NCBI RefSeq assembly: GCF_002929535.1
Contig: NZ_PJJO01000057.1
Coordinates: 1-64,000, forward strand
Length of the DNA stretch: 64,000 nucleotides
Reading direction: 5' to 3'
Source of the DNA: Cryobacterium sp. Y11
Lineage (GTDB): Bacteria; Actinomycetota; Actinomycetes; Actinomycetales; Microbacteriaceae
Numbering within the stretch: the first letter of the stretch is position 1; each line of letters starts with the position of its first letter. The notes beneath the pieces were generated by a model. The model searched no databases and was not told the DNA's origin. It saw only the letters and a program-made list of their open reading frames with translations. The position numbers and the translations under genes are program-made. This document shows positions 24,823 to 34,282 of this stretch, piece after piece.

Positions 24823-26184
24823 CTACAGTGCCGCTTCGGTAATCATCGCGTGCCACAGTTCGGGAAACTGGGGGAGCGTCTTGGCCGTGGTGCCGATGTT
24901 CTCGACGTCGACGCCGGGTACGGCGAGGCCGATCAGCGCGCCGGCCGTGGCCATCCGGTGGTCGTCGTAGCTCCGCCACTGACCGCCGTGCAGGGGCGCG
25001 GGCTCGATTCGCAGGCCGTCGGGCAGTTCGGTGACCTTGCCGCCCAGCCGATTGATCTCCGTGGCGAGGGCCGCGAGCCGGTCGGTCTCATGATGGCGAA
25101 TGTGTCCGATGCCGGTGATCGTGCTCGGCGTTGAAGCCAGGGCTGCCAGTGCCACCAGGGTGCAGGCGAGCTCGCCACCGGTGGAGAGATCAAGCTCAAC
25201 GCCGCTAATGCGTTCGCCGCCGGTGACCGTGAGGCGGCCTGCGGCGCGGGTGACGGCCCCGCCGAAGAGCGGCAGAAGCTGCTCCAGGTCTGCGCCGACC
25301 TGCGTCGTGTCAGAAGGCCAGCCAGTGATCGTGACGCTTCCTCCGGCCACGAGGGCAGCGCACAGAAACGGCGCAGCGTTAGAGAGGTCGGGTTCGATAT
25401 CGACAGTGCGGCCCGAAAGAAGACTGGGTTCAACAACCCATTCGCCGACAGTCGGGGTGGCGACGGCGACGCCTCGAGCGCGCAGCACCTCGATGGTCAT
25501 CTCAATGTGCGGCAGGCTCGGCAGTCGATCGCCGGAGTGGGTCAGGTGCAACCCGTGCTCAAAGCGTGCGCCGGCCAGCAGTAGCCCCGACACGAACTGG
25601 CTCGACGCGCCAGCATCGATGGTCACGGCGCCGCCGGTGACCGTTCCGCGGCCGTGCACGGTGAAGGGTAGGGCGCGCTTGCCGTCGTCGTTGATATCCC
25701 CGCCCAGGTCACGCAGGGCGCCGATGATCGGCCCCATCGGCCGGCGCCGCGCACCGGCATCACCGTCAAACGTGGTCGGTCCGAGGGCGAGGGCGGCCAG
25801 CGGCGGCAAGAATCGCATAACCGTGCCAGCCAGGCCGCAATCGATCGTGGTCGAGCCGAGCAGCTCCTCTGGCGGGGTCACTCGCAAGTCGGAGCCGAAC
25901 TGTCCAGCACCGGCGACGGCCTCGATGGTGGCGCCGAGCTGACGCAGGGCATCAACCATGAGATCGGTGTCCCGCGAGTGCAGCGGTGCCCGTAGTAACG
26001 ACGGTTCGCTGGCGAGAGCGGATGCGACCAGCTCCCGGTTGGTCAACGATTTTGAGCCCGGCAAAGCCAACACCGCCTGCAACGGGACGGCCGTGGTTGG
26101 CGCCGGCCACCACGCATCCGCTTCGGTCGGTGAATTATCACCGTACGGATCGAACTCCGGCTTGGAATATCTCGAGATCAACAT
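24823..26184 (-). CDS. aroA: 3-phosphoshikimate 1-carboxyvinyltransferase (EPSP synthase)
   Basis: Encodes 453 residues. The substrate-binding motif 'LPGSKSLTNR' has the conserved Lys at 45, and 'GDAGARRRPMGPIIGAL' and 'YDDHRMATAGALIGLA' follow. The enzyme joins shikimate 3-phosphate and phosphoenolpyruvate in the chorismate pathway. A TATTCT -10 box lies 8 nt before the ATG at 26182-26184, suggesting a leaderless mRNA. The predicted sigH promoter on the other strand overlaps the first codons of this gene, so the divergent promoters may interfere. Confidence 0.95.
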   Translation of the reverse strand: MLISRYSKPEFDPYGDNSPTEADAWWPAPTTAVPLQAVLALPGSKSLTNRELVASALASEPSLLRAPLHSRDTDLMVDALRQLGATIEAVAGAGQFGSDLRVTPPEELLGSTTIDCGLAGTVMRFLPPLAALALGPTTFDGDAGARRRPMGPIIGALRDLGGDINDDGKRALPFTVHGRGTVTGGAVTIDAGASSQFVSGLLLAGARFEHGLHLTHSGDRLPSLPHIEMTIEVLRARGVAVATPTVGEWVVEPSLLSGRTVDIEPDLSNAAPFLCAALVAGGSVTITGWPSDTTQVGADLEQLLPLFGGAVTRAAGRLTVTGGERISGVELDLSTGGELACTLVALAALASTPSTITGIGHIRHHETDRLAALATEINRLGGKVTELPDGLRIEPAPLHGGQWRSYDDHRMATAGALIGLAVPGVDVENIGTTAKTLPQFPELWHAMITEAAL

Positions 26185-26189
26185 CGGTT
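26164..26189 (+). promoter_or_regulatory. SigH/SigR-type promoter upstream of sigH
   Basis: GGAAT at 26164-26168 and GTT at 26187-26189 are separated by exactly 18 bases. GGAAT-N18-GTT is the known SigR (Streptomyces) / SigH (mycobacteria) promoter pattern. It points at the sigma gene itself, implying autoregulation. Confidence 0.55.
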
Positions 26190-26192
26190 ATC

Positions 26193-26198
26193 AGAATA
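26193..26198 (-). promoter_or_regulatory. -10 box (TATTCT) of aroA
   Basis: TATTCT on the minus strand, 8 nt before the aroA ATG; predicted leaderless. Confidence 0.4.
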
Positions 26199-26232
26199 GT
26201 CGGTGATAACACTTAGAGGGAGGCCCGTAACG

Positions 26233-27072
26233 GTGTCAATGCTGTTGGAACGACCCTTGGCCGCGGGTAACGGCTTAGAATTGCCCGTGATGACTTCAGA
26301 CACGCCCGTGAATTCGGCTGCCCGTGCGAGTGATGGCACGACGAGTACCGACACGACGACCCAGGTAACGGATTCGGCTGCCCGTGCGAGTGATGGCACG
26401 ACGAGTACCGACACGACGACCCACGAAACGAACTCGGAATCTGTGCTGATTGATGCAACAAAACTGGTTGCACCGACCAAGGCCGAATTGCGCGAGCAGA
26501 CGCGCGGACTGTTTGAAGAGCAGGCTCTGCCTTTTCTCGACCAGCTCTACGCAGCGGCCATGCGCATGACCCGCAACCCCTCCGATGCGCAGGATCTCGT
26601 GCAGGAAACCTTTGTGAAGGCTTTCGCCGCGTTTGCGCAGTACGAACAGGGCACCAACCTCAAGGCGTGGCTGTACCGAATTCTCACCAATACCTTCATT
26701 AACCAGTACCGCAAGAAGCAGCGTGAGCCCTACCAGGGCACCATCGATGAGCTTGAAGACTGGCAGCTCGGCGGCGCCGAATCGACGACCGCCACGTCGG
26801 GGCGTTCGGCCGAGGCCGAAGCCATCGACCACCTGCCGGACAGCGCCGTCAAAAACGCCCTGCAGTCTATTCCCGAAGACTTCCGACTTGCCGTGTACTT
26901 CGCGGACGTCGAAGGCTTCTCCTACCAGGAGATCGCCGAAATCATGAAAACACCCATTGGCACAGTGATGAGTCGCCTGCACCGTGGCCGGCGACTCCTG
27001 CGGGAGCTCTTGGCCGGCTACGCGGCCGAACGCGGACTGGGCCAAAATACATCCGGGAGCGCAAGAAAATGA
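26233..27072 (+). CDS. sigH: RNA polymerase sigma factor SigH/SigR (ECF, redox stress)
   Basis: Encodes 279 residues from the GTG at 26233, chosen for the ribosome site AGAGGGAGG 9 bases upstream; an ATG at 26290 would give a shorter form lacking 19 residues. Region 2 contains '[17 protein letters not shown]' and region 4 '[17 protein letters not shown] ... [10 protein letters not shown]'. The N-terminal extension carries two 20-residue copies rich in Ser, Thr, Asp and Ala (about 27-46 and 47-66). The 4-base overlap with the anti-sigma gene and the upstream GGAAT-N18-GTT promoter match the thiol-oxidative-stress SigR/RsrA system. Streptomyces SigR also exists in a longer unstable form made from an upstream start. 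Confidence 0.9.
   Translation: MSMLLERPLAAGNGLELPVMTSDTPVNSAARASDGTTSTDTTTQVTDSAARASDGTTSTDTTTHETNSESVLIDATKLVAPTKAELREQTRGLFEEQALPFLDQLYAAAMRMTRNPSDAQDLVQETFVKAFAAFAQYEQGTNLKAWLYRILTNTFINQYRKKQREPYQGTIDELEDWQLGGAESTTATSGRSAEAEAIDHLPDSAVKNALQSIPEDFRLAVYFADVEGFSYQEIAEIMKTPIGTVMSRLHRGRRLLRELLAGYAAERGLGQNTSGSARK
26311..26430 (+). repeat. 60-bp tandem duplication inside sigH
   Basis: Units 26311-26370 and 26371-26430 differ at 3 of 60 positions (first base, and two bases near the end). The period keeps the reading frame and duplicates 20 residues. Confidence 0.95.
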
Positions 27073-27311
27073 CCGATTGTGGTTGCGAGAAGGCCAAGGC
27101 CGAACTCGAAGAATATCTGCACAACGAACTTCGCAAAGATGATGCGGCCGACATTCAGCAGCATCTTGCTACCTGCACCGACTGCAGCGCAGAGCACCTC
27201 GTCGGGCGCACCATGACCGAGGTCATGCAGCGCGCCTGCAAGGAAACAGCGCCGGAAGACCTGCGTGATCAGGTCTTGCTCAAGCTGCGTGCACTGCAGG
27301 CCTCGCACTAG
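27069..27311 (+). CDS. Zinc-binding anti-sigma factor (RsrA/RshA type)
   Basis: Encodes 80 residues. The ZAS motif H32-x3-C36-x2-C39 ('HLATCTDC') is present with further cysteines at C4 and C6. In the family, oxidation of these thiols to a disulfide releases zinc and frees the sigma factor. It overlaps sigH by 4 bases and is followed by a strong terminator. It is the expected redox sensor for the upstream sigma factor. Confidence 0.9.
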   Translation: MTDCGCEKAKAELEEYLHNELRKDDAADIQQHLATCTDCSAEHLVGRTMTEVMQRACKETAPEDLRDQVLLKLRALQASH

Positions 27312-27437
27312 ACCGACGGGCCCGCGTAGCACAGCGTCGCCTGTCGAGTCGATGGTCTGACCTCGCGATGATGTGAGCGCGAAATCGTCGACATGCTGCA
27401 CGTCGGCGCGAGGCGAGCGGATGCTGCCGATATAGCA

Positions 27438-27469
27438 ATGGAGGGTGACCATCGTCACCCTCCATTTTT
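27438..27469 (+). terminator. Terminator after sigH and its anti-sigma gene
   Basis: 12-bp stem ATGGAGGGTGAC / GTCACCCTCCAT with a 4-base loop, then TTTTT. It lies between the convergent anti-sigma and kgd genes. Confidence 0.88.
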
Positions 27470-27484
27470 GTGCTACACCGCGGC

Positions 27485-30400
27485 CTACAGCGTGAGTGCG
27501 TCGCGCTGTAGTGCTGCCTGCTCGATCGCGTGACGCTTGGCTGAACCGGCAGCCGGCGAGGCCGAAGCCGGGCGGGAGAACAGGCGCACGGCGCGCGGCC
27601 CGAGCTTGTTGGTCTCCAGGTAGAAGAACGGCCAAGCACCCTGGTTCTCCGGTTCGTCCTGTACCCAGGCCAGTTCGGCGTTCGGGTACTCGGCGGCGAC
27701 GTTCTTGAGTTCAACGGCGGGCAGCGGGTAGAACTGCTCAATACGCACGAGGGCGATCTCGGGATTCGGGTTCTTCGTGAGCTCGTTCAGCAGATCGTAA
27801 TAGATCTTGCCGGCCATGAACAGCACGCGCTTGACGGCGCTCTTGTCGGCAATGCGCACATCGTCGATGACCGTCTCGAACTTGCCACTGGTCAGCTCGG
27901 CTACGGCGCTCGTCGCTCCGCGCAGGCGCAGCATCGACTTGGGCGTGAACACGATCAGCGGACGGCGCGGACGCATGTACGCCTGGCGGCGCAGCAGATG
28001 GAAGTACGACGCAGGCGTCGACGGGCGCGCCACGGTCATGTTTTCTTCGGCACACAGCTGCAGGAACCGCTCAATGCGGGCCGAGGAGTGGTCAGGGCCC
28101 TGACCCTCGTAACCGTGCGGCAGCAGCAGCACAACGGATGACCGCTGGCCCCACTTCTGCTCGGCCGACGACACGAACTCGTCGATGATGCTCTGCGCCC
28201 CATTGGCGAAATCACCGAACTGAGCTTCCCAGAGTACGAGGGCATCGGCGCGTTCTACCGAGTAGCCGTACTCGAAGCCCATGGCGGCGAATTCGCTGAG
28301 CAGCGAGTCGTAGATCCAGAATCGGGCCTGGTTGTCTTTGAGATTGGCCAGCGGCAGCCATTCCTGGCCGTTCACCCGGTCGTGCAGCACAGCGTGGCGC
28401 TGCACGAAGGTGCCGCGGCGGGCATCCTGTCCGGCGAATCGCACGGGGGTACCCTCGACCAGCAGCGAGCCGAGCGCAAGTAGTTCGCCGAAGCTCCAGT
28501 CGATGTTGCCATTGCGACTCATGTCGAGCCGCTTGGCCAGCAACTGCTGAAGCTTGTTGTGCACGGTGAACCCGGCGGGTTTGTTGTTGAACGCGTCACC
28601 GATGAGGTGAATTACGCTCTCGGCAACCCCGGTCGTCTCGGGCTCTCCGGCGGCGTCTTCACGCGCCTGCGCATCGGCGTCAGCCTTGGCCTGAGCAGCC
28701 ACCTCTGGCGTAATGATCGGGATCGACGCGGTCTGCGCGGCGTGTGTCTCGGCAAAGGCACGCTCGAGACGGTCCTGGAAGTCGCGGTGGGCGGCTTCGT
28801 ACTCTTCCTCCGTAATGTCACCACGGCCGACGAGCGCCTCGGTGTACAGTTTGCGCACGCTGCGCTTGGCCTCGACCAGGTTGTACATCAGCGGCTGGGT
28901 CATCGAGGGGTCGTCGCCCTCGTTGTGGCCACGACGGCGGTAGCAGATGAGGTCGATGACGACATCTTTCTTGAATTCCTGGCGGTAAGCGAAGGCGAGT
29001 TCACCAGCTCGTACCACGGCCTCTGGATCATCGCCGTTGACGTGAAAAATCGGCGCTTGAATGGTCTTGGCGACGTCGGTGGCATAGACGCTGGTGCGGG
29101 CATCCTGCGGCAGGGTAGTGAAACCGAGCTGATTGTTGACCACAATGTGTACGGTACCGCCGGTGCGATAGCCGCGCAGCTGGGACATCTGCAGGGTTTC
29201 GAACACCACGCCCTGACCGGCCATCGCTGCATCACCGTGGATGAGGATGGGGAGGGTCGAGAAGGTGCCAATCGGCTTGCGATCTTGTTTGGCCCGCACG
29301 ATGCCCTCGAGCACGCCGTCGCCGGCTTCGAGGTGTGAGGGGTTCGCCGCGAGCGACACAGGAATCTCGGCGCCGTCTTCACCGCGGAACATGCCCATGG
29401 TGCCGAGGTGATACTTCACATCACCCGAACCGTGCAGGGTGCGCGGGTCTTGCGTGCCCTCGAACTCGCGAAAAATCTCGCCATAGGTCTTGCCGGCGAT
29501 GTTGGTGAGCACGTTCAGACGGCCGCGGTGGGCCATGCCGATAGCGACCTCGTCGAGGCCCTGCTCGGCAGCGCCCTGCAAAATGGTGTCGAGCAGCGGA
29601 ATGGTGCACTCGCCGCCTTCGAGACTGAAACGCTTCTGACCGACATATTTGGTCTGGAGGAACGTTTCGAAAGCCTCGGCCTCATTGAGCTTGCCGAGAA
29701 TGCGCATCTGCTCGTGGTGCGTGGGCTTGACGTAGGACTTCTCGATCTTTTCTTGCACCCACTTGCGTTGGGCCGGATCCTGGATGTGCATGTACTCGAT
29801 GCCCGTGGTGCGGCAGTAGGAGTCGCGGAGTACGCCGAGGATGTCGCGCAGCAGCATCTGACGCTTCGAACCGAAACCGCCGGTGACGAAGGATCGGTCC
29901 AGGTCCCAGAAGGTGAGACCGTGGGTGGCGATATCGAGGTCGGGGTGGCTGCGCTGGGAATATTCGAGCGGGTCGATGTCGGCCATCAGGTGGCCACGCA
30001 CGCGGAACGAGTTGATCAGTTCCTGCACGCGGGCGGTCTTATCAACCGCGCTCGCCAGGTCGACATTGATGTCCGGAGCCCAGTGGATCGGCTCGTACGG
30101 AATGCGCAGGGCCGAGAAAATCTCTTCATAGAAATTGTGCTGGCCGATGAGCAGCTCGTGCACGATCTTGAGAAACTCGCCCGAACCGGCACCCTGAATG
30201 ACGCGGTGGTCGTAGGTGCTGGTGAGAGTGATGGTCTTGGAGATGGCCAGACCGGTGAGTACCTGCAGACTCGAACCCTGGAATTCGGCTGGGTAATCGA
30301 GGGCGCCAGCGCCAATGATGCAGCCCTGACCCTTCATAAGGCGGGGCACGGAGTGCACGGTGCCGATGCCGCCCGGGTTAGTCAGCGACAGGGTCGCGCC

Positions 30401-31234
30401 GGAGAAGTCGTCGGCGGTGAGTTTGTTCTGACGCGCCCGGGTGACGAGGTCTTCGTAAGCGGCGAGGTATTCGCCGAAGGTCATTGTGTCTGCGCGCTTG
30501 ATGGCTGGAACGAGCAGGGCGCGGGTGCCGTCTGGCTTGGGCATGTCGATGGCGAGGCCCATGCCGACGTGGGCAGGAGCGATGACCGAAGGCTTGCCGT
30601 CGACCTCGTCGTAGTAGACGTTCTGGCTCGGAAACATCTTGAGCGCCCGAATCAGCGCCCAGCCGATGAGGTGAGTGAAACTGACCTTGCCACCACGAGC
30701 CCGCTTCATGTGATTGTTCATCACTATGCGGTTGTCGATGAGCAGCTTGGCCGGGATGGTGCGTACGCTCGTGGCGGTCGGTACGGTCAGGCTCGTGACC
30801 ATATTGGTCGCGAGCGACTTTGCCATGCCGCGCAGCGGCGAGACCTTGTCTTGCTTGACCGGCTCCGAACTGTCAACGACAACGGCCTGCGGGCTCGTGA
30901 CCGGGGCGTCAGCTGGAACCGGGGCCGGCTTCGGTGCGCTCGAGGTGGTGCGCGCCGTCGGCTGGTTCTCGGTCACCGGGGCGGATGCTGCTACCGGCGC
31001 GGCCGGCGCCGGGGGAGCGGGTGCGGGTGCGGCGGCATCCGCTGTGAGAACTACACCGTCGAGGGGAGCCGTGGCGGTTTGGTGGTAGCTGTCTAGGACC
31101 GGCCACCACGATTCATCAACCAAGTTCTTGTCGATGAGGTATCGCTCATACAATTCGTCAACGAGCCACTCGTTTGCTCCGAATTCGCCTGACGTTGTGT
31201 CGTCAGAAGCTCCACCGGTTACCTGGCTTGACAC
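27485..31234 (-). CDS. kgd: Multifunctional 2-oxoglutarate dehydrogenase E1/E2 (Kgd)
   Basis: Encodes about 1249 residues from the GTG at 31232-31234 (MSSQVTGG...), the usual start point for relatives; an in-frame ATG at 31312 would add 26 residues. The N-terminus holds the E1 helix 'NEWLVDELYERYLIDKNLV', then an Ala/Pro linker, an acyltransferase (E2) domain with the catalytic 'STYDHRVIQGAGSGEF' near residue 340, and the E1 thiamine-diphosphate domains ('GDAAMAGQGVVFETL', 'HGYEGQGPDHSSARIERFLQ'). There is no lipoyl domain. The actinobacterial fusion works in the TCA cycle with E3 and the pyruvate dehydrogenase E2. It is divergent from guaB1. Confidence 0.95.
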   Translation of the reverse strand: MSSQVTGGASDDTTSGEFGANEWLVDELYERYLIDKNLVDESWWPVLDSYHQTATAPLDGVVLTADAAAPAPAPPAPAAPVAASAPVTENQPTARTTSSAPKPAPVPADAPVTSPQAVVVDSSEPVKQDKVSPLRGMAKSLATNMVTSLTVPTATSVRTIPAKLLIDNRIVMNNHMKRARGGKVSFTHLIGWALIRALKMFPSQNVYYDEVDGKPSVIAPAHVGMGLAIDMPKPDGTRALLVPAIKRADTMTFGEYLAAYEDLVTRARQNKLTADDFSGATLSLTNPGGIGTVHSVPRLMKGQGCIIGAGALDYPAEFQGSSLQVLTGLAISKTITLTSTYDHRVIQGAGSGEFLKIVHELLIGQHNFYEEIFSALRIPYEPIHWAPDINVDLASAVDKTARVQELINSFRVRGHLMADIDPLEYSQRSHPDLDIATHGLTFWDLDRSFVTGGFGSKRQMLLRDILGVLRDSYCRTTGIEYMHIQDPAQRKWVQEKIEKSYVKPTHHEQMRILGKLNEAEAFETFLQTKYVGQKRFSLEGGECTIPLLDTILQGAAEQGLDEVAIGMAHRGRLNVLTNIAGKTYGEIFREFEGTQDPRTLHGSGDVKYHLGTMGMFRGEDGAEIPVSLAANPSHLEAGDGVLEGIVRAKQDRKPIGTFSTLPILIHGDAAMAGQGVVFETLQMSQLRGYRTGGTVHIVVNNQLGFTTLPQDARTSVYATDVAKTIQAPIFHVNGDDPEAVVRAGELAFAYRQEFKKDVVIDLICYRRRGHNEGDDPSMTQPLMYNLVEAKRSVRKLYTEALVGRGDITEEEYEAAHRDFQDRLERAFAETHAAQTASIPIITPEVAAQAKADADAQAREDAAGEPETTGVAESVIHLIGDAFNNKPAGFTVHNKLQQLLAKRLDMSRNGNIDWSFGELLALGSLLVEGTPVRFAGQDARRGTFVQRHAVLHDRVNGQEWLPLANLKDNQARFWIYDSLLSEFAAMGFEYGYSVERADALVLWEAQFGDFANGAQSIIDEFVSSAEQKWGQRSSVVLLLPHGYEGQGPDHSSARIERFLQLCAEENMTVARPSTPASYFHLLRRQAYMRPRRPLIVFTPKSMLRLRGATSAVAELTSGKFETVIDDVRIADKSAVKRVLFMAGKIYYDLLNELTKNPNPEIALVRIEQFYPLPAVELKNVAAEYPNAELAWVQDEPENQGAWPFFYLETNKLGPRAVRLFSRPASASPAAGSAKRHAIEQAALQRDALTL

Positions 31235-31404
31235 CGTGGGATCGCCCACTCTCTGCTTTGAATTTGGATGACCTCGGCTCGCGTAGGTTGCCGGGTCATT
31301 CTGCGCTTTCATGGAGGCTGTCGCTGACGATCGTGACCGCCAGGTCAGTCTTCCTATCCAGCCTAATCCCATCGCACGCGGCCATTAACACCCTGTTGAG
31401 CGGC

Positions 31405-31410
31405 TAGCGT
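31405..31410 (+). promoter_or_regulatory. -10 box (TAGCGT) of guaB1
   Basis: TAGCGT lies 7 nt before the ATG at 31418; predicted leaderless mRNA. Confidence 0.45.
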
Positions 31411-31417
31411 TCTTGGT

Positions 31418-32857
31418 ATGCAGTTCTATGGAACGACGCCCAGCCATGATTTGACCTATTCCGACGTGTTTTTAGTGCCGGGGCAATCGAATATCACGAG
31501 CCGTTTGGATGTTTCACTGGCCCCGAACGACGGCACCGGTACGACGATTCCCATCGTGTCGGCGAACATGAACTCGGTCACAGGGCCGCGCCTGGCAGCC
31601 TCGCTGGCGCGCCGCGGCGGCCTCGGTGTGCTGCCGCAGGACATGCACCTGCAAGATCTCGACGCCGCCATTCGTTGGGTAAAATCCCAGTCAGTTCGTT
31701 TCGACACGCCGTTCGTGTTTGCCCCCGACGACACCGTCGAAACGGCATTGCGGCAGGTTCCAGCCGTTGCAGGGCAGGGACTCGTGATTCATTCCGGAAA
31801 CGGTGACTACCTCGGCTGCATCGTCGCCAGTCGGCTGGCGACCGCCCTGCCTGACGCTCGCCTCGGCGATCTGCTGCACGGTGAGCTGACCGCGCTCGAT
31901 GCCGATGACGTTGAGGGGCCGCGCCGTGCGTTCGACCTCATGACCGAGGCCGACATCGACTTCGCGCCGGTACTGCACCACGGTGTTGTGGTGGGAACGC
32001 TCAGTCGCAAGAGCGCCCTGCGTTCGACCCTGTACCAGAGCGCGCTGGATGCGCACGGCCGGCTCAAGGTTGCCGCGGCGATAGGTATCAACGGAGATGT
32101 TGCCGCGAAGGCCCGTGCGCTCAGTGCTGCCGGCGTCGACATCCTCGTGATCGATACCGCGCACGGGCACCAGGACGGCATGCTGCGCGCGATTGGCATC
32201 GTCGCCGACCTGAACCTCGGGCTGCCCATCGTTGCCGGCAACGTCGTGACCAAGGACGCCGTGCGCGACCTGGTCGGTGCCGGTGCCACGATCGTGAAGG
32301 TGGGGGTAGGCCCCGGCGCCATGTGCACCACCCGGATGATGACGGCCGTCGGTCGGCCGCAATTTTCGGCCGTGCTCGAGACCGCCACGGCTGCACGGGA
32401 ACTCGGCGCCCACGTCTGGGCCGATGGTGGGGTGCGGTACCCGCGGGACGTGGCGCTCGCGCTTGCCGCAGGAGCCGCATCCGTCATGATCGGTTCCTGG
32501 TTTGCCGGAACGACCGAGGCACCCGGCACGCTCAATACGGATGCCCGTGGCGCGCTGTACAAGGAAAGCTGGGGGATGGCGTCAACCAAGGCCGTTCAGG
32601 AGCGTTTCAACCGGCTCGACGCCTACGACCTGGCCCGCAAGACCCTGTTTGCCGAGGGCATCTCGAGCTCGAAGATCTACCTCGACCCGCTGCGGCCCTC
32701 GATTGAGGATTTACTGGACATGATCACCTCCGGCGTGCGCTCCTCGTTCACCTATGCGGGGGCCACCACCGTCGCCGATTTTCACGAGAAAGCTCTCGTA
32801 GGCATTCAGTCGTCCGCCGGCTACGAAGAGGGGAAGGCGCTCCCAGTTTCCTGGTAG
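31418..32857 (+). CDS. guaB1: GuaB1, IMP dehydrogenase-family protein (likely GMP reductase)
   Basis: Encodes 479 residues. It is an IMPDH/GMPR barrel with CBS domains inserted at about residues 95-200. The catalytic loop 'GVGPGAMCTTRMM' has the nucleophilic Cys at 303. The replacement of the usual 'GxGSICTTR' and the later 'GRPQFSAV' are typical of the actinobacterial GuaB1 group, for which GMP reductase activity has been reported in mycobacteria. It would recycle GMP to IMP. It is divergent from kgd and leads a plus-strand row of genes. Confidence 0.88.
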   Translation: MQFYGTTPSHDLTYSDVFLVPGQSNITSRLDVSLAPNDGTGTTIPIVSANMNSVTGPRLAASLARRGGLGVLPQDMHLQDLDAAIRWVKSQSVRFDTPFVFAPDDTVETALRQVPAVAGQGLVIHSGNGDYLGCIVASRLATALPDARLGDLLHGELTALDADDVEGPRRAFDLMTEADIDFAPVLHHGVVVGTLSRKSALRSTLYQSALDAHGRLKVAAAIGINGDVAAKARALSAAGVDILVIDTAHGHQDGMLRAIGIVADLNLGLPIVAGNVVTKDAVRDLVGAGATIVKVGVGPGAMCTTRMMTAVGRPQFSAVLETATAARELGAHVWADGGVRYPRDVALALAAGAASVMIGSWFAGTTEAPGTLNTDARGALYKESWGMASTKAVQERFNRLDAYDLARKTLFAEGISSSKIYLDPLRPSIEDLLDMITSGVRSSFTYAGATTVADFHEKALVGIQSSAGYEEGKALPVSW

Positions 32858-32944
32858 CTCTGCCCGGTATAGTGATGCGGATAATGGATGACCCTCCCAC
32901 CGCTAAACCCGCACATCACAAACCTTCGCCCGTAACCGTCGGCG

Positions 32945-34282
32945 GTGAACTCCTTGTCTGAGCTGATCATGCTCGGCTTTGGCCTCATCCTGACCGTCGG
33001 AACGGGCTTCTTCGTCGCCAGTGAATTCGCTCTGGTAAATCTCGACCGCGCCGATCTCGAAGCGCGGCAAGAGCGCGGGGAAACTCGCCTCGGTCTGACC
33101 ATTGCGGCGCTCAGGATCACCTCGACGCACCTGTCGAGCGCGCAGCTGGGTATTACCCTGACCACCCTGCTCACCGGATACACGATCGAACCGGCCCTGT
33201 CGTCGCTGCTCCGCGGCCCACTGAGCGCCCTCGGACTGCCGGTAGACATCGTGCCGGTGTTCGGCACGACCATCGCCATCGTCACGGCGACGCTCGTCTC
33301 CATGATTATCGGTGAGCTGGTGCCGAAAAACTTTGCGCTGGCGCTGCCGATTCACACCGCTCGCGTCGTGATTCCGTTCCAGACCCTGTTCACCACCGTG
33401 TTTAAACCGGCCGTGCTGCTGCTCAACAACAGCGCCAACGGGCTGCTGCGCGCCGTCGGTATTGAACCAAAAGAAGAGCTCTCCGGAGCGCGCACCGCCG
33501 AGGAGCTCTCCTCGCTGGTACGCCGCTCGGCCAGCGCGGGGCTGCTCGAAAAAGACACCGCCACGCTGCTGCACCGCACGCTGCGCTTTTCTGGACACAC
33601 GGCATCCGATGTGATGACGCCGCGCCCGCGGGTGGCGAGCATCCACCGCACCGATTCGGCGCAGGACATCATCGATCTCACCCGGTCAACCGGCTACTCG
33701 CGGTTTCCGGTCGTCGATGAGAGCGTCGACGACGTCGTTGGCATCGTGCACGTCAAGCAGGCGGTGGCTGTTCCTCGCACCCGGCGAGCGGATGTGCCGG
33801 TGTCGGCCCTCGAGACCAATCCGATTCGGGTGCCGGAAACCATGAAACTCGACGATCTGCTGGGCGAATTGCGTGGACGTGGCTACCAGATGGCCGTGGT
33901 CGTCGACGAGTATGGCGGAACCGCCGGAGTCGTCACGCTCGAAGACCTGGTCGAGGAACTCGTCGGTGAGGTTGCCGACGAGCACGACCGCTCCCGTGCC
34001 GGAGTGGTGCGCTCGCCAGACTCCCTGACCTTTCCCGGCATGCTTCGTCCAGACGAACTGCTCGAACGCACGAGCGTCGTGGTACCGGAGCAGGGCCCGT
34101 ATGAGACCGTCGCCGGTTTTGTCATGAGCGAGCTGGGCCGGCTGCCGGTGGTCGGTGACCGGGTGCCGGTCAGCGGCGGGTTTTTGACCGTTGAGCGCCT
34201 TGAGGGGCGCCGCATTGACCGGCTGCGCTTCACGCCGCACGGTGACACCAGTACAGATCAGAAGAAGGTGAGCGGCACATGA
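32945..34282 (+). CDS. CNNM/CorC-type membrane protein with CBS pair (hemolysin family)
   Basis: Encodes 445 residues from a GTG; an in-frame stop lies 6 codons upstream, so no longer start is possible. A DUF21/CNNM membrane domain occupies about 1-200 ('FFVASEFALVNLDRADLEA', 'GELVPKNFALALP'). A CBS pair ('DVMTPRPRVASIHR ... VVVDEYGGTAGVVTLEDLVE') and a C-terminal CorC_HlyC domain ('ETVAGFVMSELGRLPVVGD') follow. The family includes magnesium exporters, which is the probable role; 'hemolysin' is a historical name. It overlaps the next gene by 4 bases. Confidence 0.9.
   Translation: MNSLSELIMLGFGLILTVGTGFFVASEFALVNLDRADLEARQERGETRLGLTIAALRITSTHLSSAQLGITLTTLLTGYTIEPALSSLLRGPLSALGLPVDIVPVFGTTIAIVTATLVSMIIGELVPKNFALALPIHTARVVIPFQTLFTTVFKPAVLLLNNSANGLLRAVGIEPKEELSGARTAEELSSLVRRSASAGLLEKDTATLLHRTLRFSGHTASDVMTPRPRVASIHRTDSAQDIIDLTRSTGYSRFPVVDESVDDVVGIVHVKQAVAVPRTRRADVPVSALETNPIRVPETMKLDDLLGELRGRGYQMAVVVDEYGGTAGVVTLEDLVEELVGEVADEHDRSRAGVVRSPDSLTFPGMLRPDELLERTSVVVPEQGPYETVAGFVMSELGRLPVVGDRVPVSGGFLTVERLEGRRIDRLRFTPHGDTSTDQKKVSGT

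Noticed and set aside
29408-31096. Long 562-codon plus-strand frame
   Set aside because: It is the antisense shadow of kgd; the kgd frame has clear E2 and E1 motifs throughout, and this one has no recognisable domain or ribosome site.
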